Positions 1-9,216 of a stretch of 64,000 nucleotides of DNA are shown piece after piece. Under the pieces are notes generated by a model. The model was not told the origin of the DNA. It saw nothing but the letters and a program-made list of their open reading frames with translations, and did no database searches. The DNA is taken from contig JAUCEP010000002.1 of assembly GCA_030348875.1 (NCBI GenBank), positions 1,877,001-1,941,000 of the forward strand, given 5' to 3'. This DNA comes from Ureibacillus composti. GTDB lineage: Bacteria; Bacillota; Bacilli; Bacillales_A; Planococcaceae. A program made the position numbers and the translations under genes. Numbering within the stretch: position 1 is the first letter of the stretch; each line of letters begins with the position of its first letter.

Positions 1-1254
1 CCGGCTCAAGGTACTCAAATCACAATTGGAGAAAGTGAAATACCATTCCGAATTCGTTTTGCAGATTGTGTAGGGTATATTATTGATGGTGTAAAAGGGT
101 ATGAAGACGAAAATGGCCCAAAATATGTACAGACACCTTGGAGTAATGAAGCCATTCCGTTCCAAGAAGCTGCAAAAATTGGAACAGACAAAGTGATTCG
201 CGATCACGCAAATATTGGGATTGTCGTAACAACTGACGGTACTGTAAACGGTATTAACCGTCATGCAGCTCAAGTAGCTGAGCAGCAAATTATTGAACAA
301 CTTAAAGAAATTGGTAAACCATTTGTTGTTGTGTTAAACAGTGTTATTCCAAGTCATGCGAATACGGTTGCTTTAAGAAATGAATTATTAGAGCATTATG
401 GTGTACCGGTAATTCCTGTTTCAATTGAACAAATGTCTATTCGTGATATGGAGTATATCTTGCAAGAGGCACTTTATGAGTTCCCAGTGGAAGATATTGA
501 GGTCGAAAAGCCTGATTGGTTAGACGTTTTAGGAAACACACACCACTTAAATCAATCTTTAGCAGAATCTGTATCTAATGTACTAGATTCAATTACTAAA
601 ATTCGTGATGTGAATTTGGCAGTTGAACAACTAAGAGAGATTGATTATGTTGAAGAATGTGAGATTGAAAGAGTAGATGCAGGTTTAGGTGTTGCGACTG
701 TTCGAATTACATTAAAACCTGAAATCTATAAAGCTGTATGTAATGAATGGCTAGACTCACCAATCGAGTCAAAGAAGGATTGGCTACTCTTTATTAAAGA
801 GGCTGCCGAGGCAAAACAAGCGCAAAAGAGATTTAGAGAAGCAATTGAGGAAGCAAGTACAAATGGTTATGGTGTAACACTTCCATCTTTAGAAGAATTT
901 GAACCAAGTGAACCAGAAATTATTAAACAAAATAATTTCTATGGTGTACGTATGAAAGCTTCTGCACCTTCATATCACATTATCCGTATCGATATGGAAA
1001 CAGAATTTGCGCCATTAATTGGTACTGAATTTTATGCGAGTCAGTTATTAAAAGACCTTCAGTATTCATATAGACACGATCGTGAAGCGTTATGGGAAAC
1101 TCAATTATTTGGTACGCCTTTACATGAGGTGTTAAAAGAGGGAATTCGTTATAAAATGAATTCAGTTCCTCCAAATGCGAAGAAAAGAATGCGTCAAACA
1201 ATTGAAAGAATGGTTAATGAAGGTGATCGTGGACTTGTTACATTTATTATATAA
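1..1254 (+). CDS. spoIVA: Stage IV sporulation protein A (3' portion)
   Basis: The reading frame is open from base 1, so the gene begins upstream of the window. About 417 codons are visible. The family is about 492 residues long, so roughly the first 75 residues, including the Walker A region of the ATPase domain, are missing. SpoIVA is the ATP-hydrolysing protein that polymerises on the mother-cell side of the forespore and forms the base of the spore coat. The visible part covers the rest of the ATPase domain and the acidic middle and C-terminal regions, ending with the family-typical GDRGLVTFII tail. A strong hairpin follows at once. Its presence marks the organism as an endospore former, and hup directly downstream matches the B. 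subtilis order. Recognition is by overall sequence and is secure. Confidence 0.96.
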   Translation, partial: PAQGTQITIGESEIPFRIRFADCVGYIIDGVKGYEDENGPKYVQTPWSNEAIPFQEAAKIGTDKVIRDHANIGIVVTTDGTVNGINRHAAQVAEQQIIEQLKEIGKPFVVVLNSVIPSHANTVALRNELLEHYGVPVIPVSIEQMSIRDMEYILQEALYEFPVEDIEVEKPDWLDVLGNTHHLNQSLAESVSNVLDSITKIRDVNLAVEQLREIDYVEECEIERVDAGLGVATVRITLKPEIYKAVCNEWLDSPIESKKDWLLFIKEAAEAKQAQKRFREAIEEASTNGYGVTLPSLEEFEPSEPEIIKQNNFYGVRMKASAPSYHIIRIDMETEFAPLIGTEFYASQLLKDLQYSYRHDREALWETQLFGTPLHEVLKEGIRYKMNSVPPNAKKRMRQTIERMVNEGDRGLVTFII

Positions 1255-1261
1255 TTTTATC

Positions 1262-1293
1262 CTTCAGTTGGGGTACCAACCCCAACTGAATGA
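1262..1293 (+). terminator. Hairpin after spoIVA
   Basis: TTCAGTTGGGG and CCCCAACTGAA form an 11-bp perfect stem around a short loop, starting 8 bases after the spoIVA stop. There is no long T-run, so termination efficiency is uncertain. Confidence 0.6.
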
Positions 1294-1450
1294 AGTTTGA
1301 CATTATATCCGATATAAGTTTTTATAGGAGATTTCGCTTAGTAATCGAGGGGAAATCTGATTGCGCCATCGCTTAGCTGAGATAAGAGAAAAACGCTTTG
1401 GCGTAATTCATTAGGTATAAAGACAATAAAATACTTAAAAATTTTTTATT

Positions 1451-1487
1451 AGGACTTTTCATTTTATAGGTGAAAAGTCCTTTTATT
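1451..1487 (+). terminator. Rho-independent terminator upstream of hup
   Basis: AGGACTTTTC and GAAAAGTCCT form a 10-bp perfect stem followed by TTTTATTT. It isolates hup from upstream transcription. Confidence 0.65.
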
Positions 1488-1541
1488 TGTGTAATGTTAG
1501 AAAAAATACATTTTTCTATGCGAAAACATCGATAAATACAG

Positions 1542-1570
1542 TTGCACCAAGGTTTTCTATATGTTACTCT
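1542..1570 (+). promoter_or_regulatory. Candidate SigA promoter of hup
   Basis: TTGCAC at 1542-1547 and TACTCT at 1565-1570 are separated by 17 bases. The -10 element is imperfect. The distance to the GTG start leaves a leader of about 40 bases. Confidence 0.4.
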
Positions 1571-1616
1571 TTTTACATGATTTATGTTCATGACCCTTTG
1601 AGAGGAGGTGAATGGT

Positions 1617-1889
1617 GTGAATAAAACAGAATTAGTAAACTCTGTTGCTGAAGCTGCGGCTCTTTCTAAAAAAGACGCTTCTAAAGCAGTTGAAGCTGTA
1701 TTTGATACAATTCAAGATGCTCTTGCAAAGGGTGACAAAGTTCAATTAATCGGTTTTGGGAATTTCGAAGTACGTGAACGTGCGGCTCGTAAAGGTCGTA
1801 ATCCACAATCAGGTGAAGAAATCGAAATCGCTGCAAGTAAAGTACCTGCTTTCAAACCAGGTAAAGCGCTTAAAGATGCTGTGAAATAA
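1617..1889 (+). CDS. hup: DNA-binding protein HU
   Basis: This is the histone-like HU protein, a dimeric nucleoid protein that bends DNA with little sequence preference. It has 90 residues, beginning [10 protein letters not shown], with the conserved [19 protein letters not shown] arm region and the [12 protein letters not shown]-terminus. I chose the GTG at 1617 because AGGAGG lies at about 1603-1608 with 8-9 bases of spacing, and the HU family begins at this MNKxEL. The in-frame GTG at 1608 overlaps the ribosome-binding site. The gene is monocistronic: its own promoter lies upstream and a strong terminator downstream. The Ala/Lys codons are those of a highly expressed gene. Called hbs in B. 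subtilis. Confidence 0.97.
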   Translation: MNKTELVNSVAEAAALSKKDASKAVEAVFDTIQDALAKGDKVQLIGFGNFEVRERAARKGRNPQSGEEIEIAASKVPAFKPGKALKDAVK

Positions 1890-1907
1890 TCAGCCTTGCA
1901 GTTACAT

Positions 1908-1947
1908 AGAGCAGTCGTCATGGACTCATGATGACTGCTCTTTTTTT
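1908..1947 (+). terminator. Rho-independent terminator of hup
   Basis: AGAGCAGTCGTCATG pairs with CATGATGACTGCTCT (one mismatch), followed by seven T's. Confidence 0.85.
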
Positions 1948-2101
1948 ACATACTAATTGATAAATAATAGATAATAAATTTGCGAGTACTATTTTCGCTT
2001 TTTTTCTTTTATTCAGAAACCCCTTTATGCGATAATGGGGTGTATGTGCTATGATTCAATTTGACAGTCTTGCGTCGTGATTTTAGGAGGATATGGTTAC
2101 T

Positions 2102-2671
2102 ATGTCGAAGGTCGATTTAAATAAAATAGAAGAAGCCGTTAAAATGATTTTAGAAGCGGTTGGAGAAGATACAACTAGAGAAGGATTGCTTGATACACCT
2201 TCACGAGTAGCGAAAATGTATACTGAAATGTTTAGTGGTATTAATGAGGATCCACGGGAATTCTTCAGCACCGTTTTCCATGAAGAACATGAAGAACTAG
2301 TTCTTGTTAAAGATATACCGTTTTATTCAATGTGCGAACATCACTTAGTTCCTTTTTACGGCAAAGCGCATGTTGCTTATATCCCTCATGATGGGAAAGT
2401 AGCGGGGCTTAGTAAATTAGGTCGATGTGTAGAGTCGGTTGCGCGTCGTCCGCAACTCCAAGAGAGAATTACCTCTACAGTTGCAGATACGATAATGGAA
2501 ATGTTACAACCGTTTGGAGTTTATGTCGTGATTGAAGCGGAACATATGTGTATGACGATGAGAGGTTTGAAAAAACCAGGGTCCAAAACAGTCACTTCAG
2601 TTGCTCGTGGAGTTTTTGAAGAGGATGAAGTGAAACGTAGAGAAGTCATCTCATTTATTCAAATGTCTTAA
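2102..2671 (+). CDS. folE: GTP cyclohydrolase I
   Basis: This enzyme converts GTP to 7,8-dihydroneopterin triphosphate, the first step of folate synthesis (mtrA in B. subtilis). It has 189 residues, the usual length. Zinc ligands are visible as C78 and H81 in [20 protein letters not shown] and C150 in [11 protein letters not shown]. The GLSKL and RPQLQERIT segments of the active site are intact. The ATG at 2102 was chosen over the ATG at 2093 because AGGAGG at 2085-2090 is only 2 bases from the latter. It is followed 60 bases later by mtrB, the same pairing as the B. subtilis mtrAB operon. Confidence 0.97.
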   Translation: MSKVDLNKIEEAVKMILEAVGEDTTREGLLDTPSRVAKMYTEMFSGINEDPREFFSTVFHEEHEELVLVKDIPFYSMCEHHLVPFYGKAHVAYIPHDGKVAGLSKLGRCVESVARRPQLQERITSTVADTIMEMLQPFGVYVVIEAEHMCMTMRGLKKPGSKTVTSVARGVFEEDEVKRREVISFIQMS

Positions 2672-2731
2672 TTTCATCTTTTTATTGTGTTATGATGTAC
2701 AAGAATATGAAGTATGAGGAGTAATGAACTT

Positions 2732-2953
2732 ATGACAAACCCAGATTATATTGTCATTGAAGCAGAAGAAGATGGAGTTCATGTAATCGGTCTCACACGT
2801 GGAACAGATACGAAATTTCACCATTCTGAAAAATTAGATTCTGGTGAAGTAATGATTGCACAATTTACAGAACATACATCTGCTATGAAAATTCGTGGTA
2901 AAGCAAAAATCTACTCATCACATGGCGTTATAGAAAGTGGTTCTAAAAAGTAA
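2732..2953 (+). CDS. mtrB: trp RNA-binding attenuation protein (TRAP)
   Basis: TRAP forms an 11-subunit ring that, when loaded with tryptophan, binds arrays of GAG/UAG triplets in RNA and represses tryptophan genes. This 73-residue protein keeps the diagnostic [18 protein letters not shown] block (tryptophan pocket) and the [15 protein letters not shown] block, including the KKR-type RNA-binding lysines/arginine. The ATG at 2732 has GAGGAG about 10 bases upstream; an in-frame ATG at 2714 lies before the ribosome-binding site. The trp structural genes expected between aroH and hisC are absent, so its target must be elsewhere in the genome. Confidence 0.95.
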   Translation: MTNPDYIVIEAEEDGVHVIGLTRGTDTKFHHSEKLDSGEVMIAQFTEHTSAMKIRGKAKIYSSHGVIESGSKK

Positions 2954-2956
2954 GGT

Positions 2957-2990
2957 AGCTTGTCATGCTTAAAGGTTTGCATGGCATTTA
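2957..2990 (+). terminator. Possible weak terminator after mtrB
   Basis: TGTCATGC and GCATGGCA form an 8-bp stem (with one G-U pair), followed by the T-rich TTTATCTT. Marginal. Confidence 0.3.
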
Positions 2991-3080
2991 TCTTCATTCG
3001 CAAAAAAACTCCATCAATTAAAATGTGAGTTAATGCAAATTAATAATTTATTCAGTTTAGATCTTAACATGATACTGAGT

Positions 3081-3190
3081 GAAGATAATGCCTCCGGCGG
3101 ATGTCACGGGTTTCGTATTGGAGTTGACTCGCGTAACACGAGTCCGAAATCCGGACGCAATTACGCCAAGGCGTAATTGATAGTGAAATG
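3081..3190 (+). repeat. Interspersed intergenic repeat, family A, copy 1
   Basis: This 110-base element has no coding capacity. It shares blocks in order with 53122-53230: ATTATGCCTCCGGC-like start, TTGACTCG, TCCGAAATC, GGACG, AATTACGCCAAGG and AATTGATAGT end. Identity looks about two thirds by eye. Internal palindromic pairs (GACTCG/CGAGTC, TCCGG/CCGGA) suggest a folded RNA or a non-autonomous mobile element. It sits just upstream of the hepS ribosome-binding region. Confidence 0.6.
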
Positions 3191-3201
3191 GAGTAATATC
3201 T

Positions 3202-3957
3202 ATGGATGCAACATACATTCAGAAAAACATTAACCAATTAAAAACGAATATTTTCATGCATGTTCGACATAGAACTCTACTGCAATATACTGGAGAACCG
3301 GTATTGAATGAAGAACAATTGTTTTACTTGCTGTTACCCTTTTTCAACGGTGAAAATTGGAATGACAAGATGGATAAGAGTATTATCACGGTCGGAATCG
3401 TCCATGCATCACTTAGTGAGCATGAAAAAATTCATGAATTGGACGCAACAAGTAAAGAACAACAATTAACAGTTCTTTCGGGAGATTACTACAGTGGACG
3501 TTATTATCAAATTTTAGCAGAATCAGGAAATATTCCCTTAATCAGAAAAATATCTGAAGGAATTGTCCATCGTTGCGAACAGCAAGTAAGAGTTTATGAA
3601 AATAAATCATATACATTTAGACAATGGCTGGAGAGTTTAACAGTAATTGAAACAGCTCTTATTAAGAGCTTTTATACCGCTTATAATTTCAATCAATATT
3701 TGCCAATCGTGGAAAATTGTTTGTTGTTGCTTCGTTTAATTGAAGAGGACAAAAAGCATAAAAATGGGGAAACATCATCAATTTATCAGTTGATGGTAGA
3801 AAGTTCAGTGCAACATGAAGAACCATTTGAACGGTTAATTCTACGGGAGATTGATACGTTAACGACGAATCTTCTTGACTATCTTCAAACGTCAACATTT
3901 TTACATGACGATTTGAAACAATACATAAAACAGAAAGTACTGTTTAGTCAGAAGTGA
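3202..3957 (+). CDS. hepS: Heptaprenyl diphosphate synthase component I
   Basis: HepS is the small, non-catalytic partner of HepT. The heterodimer makes the C35 side chain of menaquinone-7. It has 251 residues, the usual size, and no DDxxD motif, as expected for component I. It is mostly helical, with the family-like N-terminus ([19 protein letters not shown]). It is first in a three-gene unit hepS-menG-hepT, identical to the B. subtilis gerC locus, with only 19 bases to menG. The assignment relies partly on this context because the family diverges quickly. Confidence 0.9.
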   Translation: MDATYIQKNINQLKTNIFMHVRHRTLLQYTGEPVLNEEQLFYLLLPFFNGENWNDKMDKSIITVGIVHASLSEHEKIHELDATSKEQQLTVLSGDYYSGRYYQILAESGNIPLIRKISEGIVHRCEQQVRVYENKSYTFRQWLESLTVIETALIKSFYTAYNFNQYLPIVENCLLLLRLIEEDKKHKNGETSSIYQLMVESSVQHEEPFERLILREIDTLTTNLLDYLQTSTFLHDDLKQYIKQKVLFSQK

Positions 3958-3976
3958 CAAGGAAGGTTTTGAAAAG

Positions 3977-4681
3977 ATGAGCAAGTCAAAAGAAGAACGT
4001 GTTCATGAGGTCTTTGAAAATATTTCAGAGAGTTACGATAAAATGAACTCGGTAATTAGTTTTCAATTACATGTAAAATGGCGTGAAGATACAATGAAGC
4101 GCATGAATGTAAAACCAGGTTCGAAATGCCTCGATGTTTGCTGTGGTACCGCTGATTGGACTATTCAGCTTGCAAAGGCGGTTGGGGATACTGGTATGGT
4201 AAAAGGTCTTGATTTTAGTAAAAATATGCTAAAAGTAGGCGAGGAAAAGGTAAAACCATTTCCACAAGTTGAATTAATTCATGGAAATGCAATGCAATTA
4301 CCATTTGAGGATAATACCTTTGACTACGTAACAATAGGGTTTGGATTACGAAATGTACCTGATTATATGAAGGTTTTACGAGAAATGAATCGTGTGTTAA
4401 AGCCAGGAGGTATGGCTGTTTGCTTAGAAACTTCGCAGTCTGAGATTCCTGGATATCGTCAATTATTCAGATTTTATTTTAAATATATTATGCCGGTATT
4501 TGGCAAATTATTTGCTAAAAGTTACAAAGAATATTCATGGTTACAAGAATCTGCAAATGATTTTCCAGGTATGAAGAAACTTGCATCTATGTTTGGACAA
4601 GCCGGTTTCACTAAAGTTAAATATAAGGGCTATAGTGGTGGTGCCGCGGCGATGCATATGGGGTTTAAGAAAGAAATTTAG
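3977..4681 (+). CDS. menG: Demethylmenaquinone methyltransferase
   Basis: This SAM-dependent C-methyltransferase catalyses the last step of menaquinone synthesis (UbiE/MenG family). It has 234 residues. The N-terminus [20 protein letters not shown] and the SAM-binding [15 protein letters not shown] are typical, as are [25 protein letters not shown] and the C-terminal [14 protein letters not shown]. It lies between hepS and hepT, so the genes for the isoprenoid tail and the ring methylation are transcribed together. Confidence 0.96.
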   Translation: MSKSKEERVHEVFENISESYDKMNSVISFQLHVKWREDTMKRMNVKPGSKCLDVCCGTADWTIQLAKAVGDTGMVKGLDFSKNMLKVGEEKVKPFPQVELIHGNAMQLPFEDNTFDYVTIGFGLRNVPDYMKVLREMNRVLKPGGMAVCLETSQSEIPGYRQLFRFYFKYIMPVFGKLFAKSYKEYSWLQESANDFPGMKKLASMFGQAGFTKVKYKGYSGGAAAMHMGFKKEI

Positions 4682-4702
4682 GCGGGGAGAAGGTTTTTAC
4701 GC

Positions 4703-5677
4703 GTGGAAAAGATGAAGTTAAAAATGCTCTATTCCGATTTGAAATCGGATATAGACGTCATCGAAAAAGAATTAGAAACAGCGTTGAACTCGTCTTCACA
4801 CATGATAAATGATGCCTCCCTTCATTTATTGCAAGCGGGTGGAAAAAGAATTCGTCCAGTTTTTGTTTTAGTCAGTGCAAAATTTGGACAATATAATATT
4901 GACCAAATGAAAAATATTGCTGTTCCGCTTGAATTAATTCATATGGGATCTCTTGTTCATGATGATGTTATTGATGATTCAGATATGAGAAGGGGTAGAC
5001 GTACTGTTAAAGCACAAACAAACAATCGCGTTGCCATGTATACTGGCGACTTTATTTTTGCGCGTGCATTAGAGTATGTCACATCGATTGAGAATCCACG
5101 TGTTCATCAAATTTTGGCTCGGACAATGGTTGAAATTGTTAATGGTGAAGTGATTCAAATTGAAGATAAGTTTCGAGTAGATCAAAATTTAAAAGACTAC
5201 TTCCGTCGAATTAAAAGGAAAACAGCATTATTAATTGAATCTAGCTGTGAACTAGGGGCAGTTGCTGCTGGTGTTGACCCCAAAAATGTTAGACATTTAA
5301 AACAATTTGGTTATTATGTTGGTATGAGTTTTCAAATCGTTGATGATATTTTAGATTTTGTTTCAACCGATCGACAACTTGGTAAACCAGCAGGAAGTGA
5401 CTTGTTACATGGAAATATTACGCTTCCAATTATCCTGTTAAAGGATGATCCTACAATTCAACGATTTATTCAACGTGCTGAACATGGTTTTGTGACTGAA
5501 GAAGAGCGTATGGCCATGTTAGAAGTTGTACGGAAGTCAGATGCCATAAAAGAAGCTGTAAAAATTAGCAATCTTTATTTAAAGAAGGCGATGAAAGAAG
5601 TTGAAGCATTGCCAAACAACCCAATGAAAAAGAAATTAAGGGACATTGCTTTATTTATTGGCAAGCGCAAGTTTTAA
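4703..5677 (+). CDS. hepT: Heptaprenyl diphosphate synthase component II
   Basis: This is the catalytic trans-prenyltransferase subunit that extends FPP with isopentenyl diphosphate to C35. It has 324 residues. The first aspartate-rich motif is HDDVIDDSDMRRG, and the second is FQIVDDILDF; the GGKRIRP substrate-binding segment is also present. The GTG at 4703 is placed about 9 bases after GGGGAGAAGG; an ATG at 4712 is a possible alternative and would remove three residues. Last gene of the hepS-menG-hepT unit, which feeds the respiratory chain genes further along the window. Confidence 0.95.
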   Translation: MEKMKLKMLYSDLKSDIDVIEKELETALNSSSHMINDASLHLLQAGGKRIRPVFVLVSAKFGQYNIDQMKNIAVPLELIHMGSLVHDDVIDDSDMRRGRRTVKAQTNNRVAMYTGDFIFARALEYVTSIENPRVHQILARTMVEIVNGEVIQIEDKFRVDQNLKDYFRRIKRKTALLIESSCELGAVAAGVDPKNVRHLKQFGYYVGMSFQIVDDILDFVSTDRQLGKPAGSDLLHGNITLPIILLKDDPTIQRFIQRAEHGFVTEEERMAMLEVVRKSDAIKEAVKISNLYLKKAMKEVEALPNNPMKKKLRDIALFIGKRKF

Positions 5678-5805
5678 TTTTGAATTGCATGACAATAATT
5701 AACTATATTTAAATTATTTGAGATAGTTGATGTATTTATGTTATTTTGGTAATATTTATCGGTAGGTGTAACGCCTTACCCAAACTTAAGGAGTGTATAA
5801 TAATT

Positions 5806-6222
5806 ATGGCAATCGAAAAAACTTATTTAATGATTAAACCAGATGGCGTTAAGCGTCAAGTAATCGGAGATATCGTGGACCGTTTTGAACGCCGCGGCTT
5901 CGAATTAAAAGCAGCTAAATTAATCGTACCATCTCGTGAAGTAGCAGAAGCTCACTATGCAGAACATGCAGACAAACCTTTCTTTGGTGAATTAGTTGAC
6001 TTCATCACTTCTGGTCCAGTATTTGCAATGGTATGGGAAGGCGAAAGCGTAATTTCTTTAGCTCGTATCATGATGGGTGCTACAAAACCATCTGAATCTC
6101 AACCAGGTACAATCCGTGGTGACTATGCTGTTACTATTTCAGAAAACGTAATCCACGGTTCTGATTCAGCAGAATCAGCTGAACGTGAAATCGCATTATG
6201 GTTCGGTGCTGAATTAGCTTAA
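5806..6222 (+). CDS. ndk: Nucleoside diphosphate kinase
   Basis: Ndk transfers the gamma phosphate of ATP to nucleoside diphosphates through a phosphohistidine. It has 138 residues. The catalytic histidine is H117 in NVIHGSDS, and KPDGVKR and RGDYAV are conserved. The ATG at 5806 has AAGGAG 12 bases upstream and matches the family N-terminus; an upstream in-frame GTG would add unrelated residues. Codon use is strongly biased, as in highly expressed genes. A strong terminator follows. Confidence 0.97.
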   Translation: MAIEKTYLMIKPDGVKRQVIGDIVDRFERRGFELKAAKLIVPSREVAEAHYAEHADKPFFGELVDFITSGPVFAMVWEGESVISLARIMMGATKPSESQPGTIRGDYAVTISENVIHGSDSAESAEREIALWFGAELA

Positions 6223-6250
6223 TAGCTAATTACAATTACTACTTGTAAAT

Positions 6251-6293
6251 GAAGGCGTAGAAAAAGTTGAATGACTTTTTCTACGCCTTTTAT
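6251..6293 (+). terminator. Rho-independent terminator of ndk
   Basis: AAGGCGTAGAAAAAGT pairs perfectly with ACTTTTTCTACGCCTT, followed by TTTATTT. Confidence 0.88.
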
Positions 6294-6643
6294 TTCAAAG
6301 GTGACCCATAAAGTTTTAACATCTGAAAGGATAGTACATATACTGAACATTATTGATTTTAGTAAGTTGAAAACGCAATCAAATTAGTTGTGAAACGGTC
6401 TTCATCTAGGTCTCCAGTTCAAAATCAGCTACAAATGACAACGAGGTTTATTTTTATTTATCATTAAATGAAGAGTAAAATTCTAGATCATTTATCAAAA
6501 TGTACTTACATCATTACTATGTTCATTTTAGTTTATAAGCAATGACCCCTTCACACTAAACCTTGCCTTACTCAAGTTCCCAAAAAAATGTTAAACTAAC
6601 ATATAGTTGATAACATATAACCTTATTTTAGGAGGGTCACTAA
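6294..6643. other. Non-coding stretch before the 6644 gene
   Basis: No gene was seen here. The only structure noted is a palindrome, ATGTTA-AAC-TAACAT, at 6588-6602, about 40 bases upstream of the next start. It could be an operator for the following small gene, but this is speculative. Confidence 0.3.
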
Positions 6644-6943
6644 ATGGCGGATTATGTCATTCTTGTTTTAGGAATTGTATTAATTGCATCAACTATTCCA
6701 ATTACAGCAATCATTACAACTTATTTGAGTAAACAATCAAAACTAAAATTAGAAGTGTTGAAATATGAAATTGACCTAGAGAAATTTCGAAAGGAAAGTT
6801 ATATTATAGAGACTGAAAAGCTTCGTTTAGAAATTGAATATACTAGGGAGAAATTGGCACTAAATCAACCGTTTAAATCGATTTCACAAGATCCAATTCG
6901 ACAAGAAGTAAGTCAAGAAACAATTGAACTTAATAGAAAATAA
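6644..6943 (+). CDS. Small membrane protein with coiled coil, unknown function
   Basis: This 99-residue protein starts at an ATG with AGGAGGGTCAC just upstream, so translation is well supported. Residues about 5-29 form one hydrophobic transmembrane segment (YVILVLGIVLIASTIPITAI). Residues about 33-75 are highly charged and alpha-helical with a heptad look (KLEVLKYEIDLEKFRKE, EKLRLEIEYTREKLAL). The tail is polar. The architecture resembles small membrane-anchored coiled-coil proteins such as phage-shock or divisome accessory factors, but no family is recognised. It stands alone between ndk and cheR, where B. subtilis has no gene that I recall. Confidence 0.75.
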   Translation: MADYVILVLGIVLIASTIPITAIITTYLSKQSKLKLEVLKYEIDLEKFRKESYIIETEKLRLEIEYTREKLALNQPFKSISQDPIRQEVSQETIELNRK

Positions 6944-7047
6944 TGAATCTTTTTTCTTCTTAGTAAAGTTGTTAGTTGAAATGTATTTCAGATTCCACTA
7001 ATTTCAGATATAATTAATTTACGACATATGAGGGGAAAGATGGATGC

Positions 7048-7818
7048 ATGTCAGATTATGAACTATTTATCGAAGGGATAAAAAGAAAAACTGGAATCGA
7101 TTTGGCATTATATAAAGAAGCACAAATGAAACGTAGACTAACCTCTCTTTATGAGAAAAAGGGCTACCGAGATTTTGTTGCCTTTTTGCATGCGCTAGAA
7201 AAAGATCGAGATCTAATGAATGAATTTCTTGACCGAATGACCATTAATGTTTCCGAATTTTATCGAAACGGTAAACGGTGGGAAGTTTTACAAAATAAGA
7301 TATTCCCTAAATTATTAAATAATAATAAACGTTTAAAGATTTGGAGTGCAGCATGTTCGACTGGTGAAGAGCCTTATACTATTGCCATGGTATTATCGAA
7401 CTATTTGCCACTTTCTCAAATTCATGTGTTAGCCACAGATATCGATGAAAATGTCATTCAAAAAGCAAAATTAGGTTTATACCCAGAGCGTTCTCTAGCA
7501 GAAGTTCCAGAGAAAATGAAAGTGAAACATTTTGTTAATGAAGGACAGTTTTACAAAATAAGTGAAGACGTCAAAAGAACAGTTACATATAAGAAGCATA
7601 ATCTTTTAAAAGATTCATACGAAGCAAACCTCGATTTAATTGTTTGTCGTAATGTAATGATTTATTTTACAGAAGAAGCAAAAGATCAAATTTTCCATAA
7701 TTTTAGTAAATCATTACGTTCAGGGGGTATATTATTCGTTGGATCGACTGAACAGATATTTAATCCAGGACGATATGACCTTGAAGTGGAAGATACGTTC
7801 TTCTACCGAAAGAAGTAG
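7048..7818 (+). CDS. cheR: Chemotaxis protein methyltransferase CheR
   Basis: CheR methylates glutamates of chemoreceptors with SAM, setting adaptation in chemotaxis. It has 256 residues: an N-terminal helical domain (to about residue 75), with the conserved TINVSEFYRNGKRW, then a SAM-binding Rossmann domain with WSAACSTGEEPYTIAM, HVLATDIDENVI and DLIVCRNVMIYF. The start at 7048 has AGGGGAAAG 8 bases upstream. No other motility gene is adjacent; the position next to ndk and aroC is the one it has in B. subtilis. Confidence 0.96.
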   Translation: MSDYELFIEGIKRKTGIDLALYKEAQMKRRLTSLYEKKGYRDFVAFLHALEKDRDLMNEFLDRMTINVSEFYRNGKRWEVLQNKIFPKLLNNNKRLKIWSAACSTGEEPYTIAMVLSNYLPLSQIHVLATDIDENVIQKAKLGLYPERSLAEVPEKMKVKHFVNEGQFYKISEDVKRTVTYKKHNLLKDSYEANLDLIVCRNVMIYFTEEAKDQIFHNFSKSLRSGGILFVGSTEQIFNPGRYDLEVEDTFFYRKK

Positions 7819-7867
7819 TCTTGATTTTCAAGCCTGAAAACAAAAAGAACACTTACTTTGGGTTAGA

Positions 7868-7902
7868 AGGCGTCTCGCGAAACGGAGACGCTTGTTGTTT
7901 TT
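7868..7902 (+). terminator. Rho-independent terminator of cheR
   Basis: GCGTCTC and GAGACGC form a 7-bp stem around GCGAAACG, followed by TTGTTGTTTTTT. Confidence 0.75.
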
Positions 7903-8031
7903 TAGACTCTTTATGTCGAATATTCTGAATATTCAATTGAGCAAGATTACTTCAAAATTGGTCTGTTTTTTTGGCTACAATATGTTATAGTAAGATACAT
8001 ACTTTAGCGAGTTGAAGGGAGAAAGTGTTTG

Positions 8032-9213
8032 ATGCGATACTTAACTGCTGGGGAATCTCATGGTCCTCAATTAACAACAATTATTGAGGGGTTACCATCC
8101 CTATTACCAATTACAGCGGAAAAAATAAATTATGATCTAAAACGTAGGCAAGGTGGACATGGTCGAGGCCGACGTATGCAAATAGAAACGGATACAGTTG
8201 AAATCGTGGGTGGGGTACGTCATGGTAAAACACTTGGTTCTCCTGTTGCGTTAATTGTTAAAAATGATGATTGGAAACATTGGACTAAAATTATGGGGGC
8301 AGACCCTCTTCCAGAAGATGTTGACCCAAATGAAATTAAACGTCAAATTTCACGTCCTCGTCCTGGACATGCTGATTTAGTGGGTGGAATGAAATACGGA
8401 CATCGTGATTTACGTAACGTATTAGAGCGCTCAAGTGCACGTGAAACTACTGTGCGAGTAGCGGTTGGTTCTGTTGCAAAGGCATTATTAAATGAATTAG
8501 GAATTTCGGTCGTTTCCCATGTTACTGAAATTGCTGGCATCAAAGCTGATACATCTAAAGTTCAAGGGAAATCAGCAGATGAAATTCGTACAATCGTAGA
8601 GCAGGATGCATGTTATTGTGTTGACCCAGAAGCATCTGCAAAAATGGTGCAAATGATTGATGATACGAAAAAAGCAGGTGATTCAATCGGTGGAGTTGTG
8701 GAAGTAATTGTAGAAGGACTTCCAGCTGGTATCGGATCTTATGTTCATTATGATCGTAAATTAGATGGTCGACTTGCACAAGCTATGCTGTCTATTAATG
8801 CTTTTAAAGGCGTTGAATTTGGAATTGGCTTTGAAATGGCTCGTCGTAAAGGATCAGAAGTCCATGACGAAATTTTATGGGATGAAGAGAATGGCTACAC
8901 AAGAGCAACAAATCGCCTAGGTGGTCTTGAAGGTGGTATGTCAACAGGAATGCCAATCGTTGTTCGTGGTGTTATGAAACCAATTCCAACACTATATAAA
9001 CCATTACAAAGTGTTGATATTGAAACAAAAGAAGCGTTTAAAGCTAGCGTTGAACGTTCAGATAGCTGTGCAGTTCCAGCAGCTTCTATCGTTGCAGAAA
9101 ATGTAATCGCATGGGAGATTGCAAAAATAATTGTAGAGCAATTCCATAGTGACCAACTGCCTCAATTACAATCTCAAATTGAAGAAATGCGTAAATATGC
9201 AAAGGAGTTCTAA
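8032..9213 (+). CDS. aroC: Chorismate synthase
   Basis: This enzyme converts EPSP to chorismate with reduced FMN (aroF in B. subtilis). It has 393 residues. The signature GESHGPQL is at the N-terminus, [17 protein letters not shown] follows, and the C-terminal [11 protein letters not shown] is intact. The ATG at 8032 fits the GAAGGGAGAAAG ribosome-binding site; a TTG directly before it would add one residue. First gene of the aroC-aroB-aroH-hisC-tyrA-aroA run. Confidence 0.97.
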   Translation: MRYLTAGESHGPQLTTIIEGLPSLLPITAEKINYDLKRRQGGHGRGRRMQIETDTVEIVGGVRHGKTLGSPVALIVKNDDWKHWTKIMGADPLPEDVDPNEIKRQISRPRPGHADLVGGMKYGHRDLRNVLERSSARETTVRVAVGSVAKALLNELGISVVSHVTEIAGIKADTSKVQGKSADEIRTIVEQDACYCVDPEASAKMVQMIDDTKKAGDSIGGVVEVIVEGLPAGIGSYVHYDRKLDGRLAQAMLSINAFKGVEFGIGFEMARRKGSEVHDEILWDEENGYTRATNRLGGLEGGMSTGMPIVVRGVMKPIPTLYKPLQSVDIETKEAFKASVERSDSCAVPAASIVAENVIAWEIAKIIVEQFHSDQLPQLQSQIEEMRKYAKEF

Positions 9214-9216
9214 AAT

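Larger units (their letters stand above)
1255..1616. other. Intergenic region spoIVA-hup
   Basis: This 362-base gap holds the spoIVA hairpin, a short piece resembling the interspersed repeat seen at 3081 (1393-1412, GGCGTAATT followed by CATTA), a second hairpin at 1451-1485 and the hup promoter. No coding potential was seen. Confidence 0.6.
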
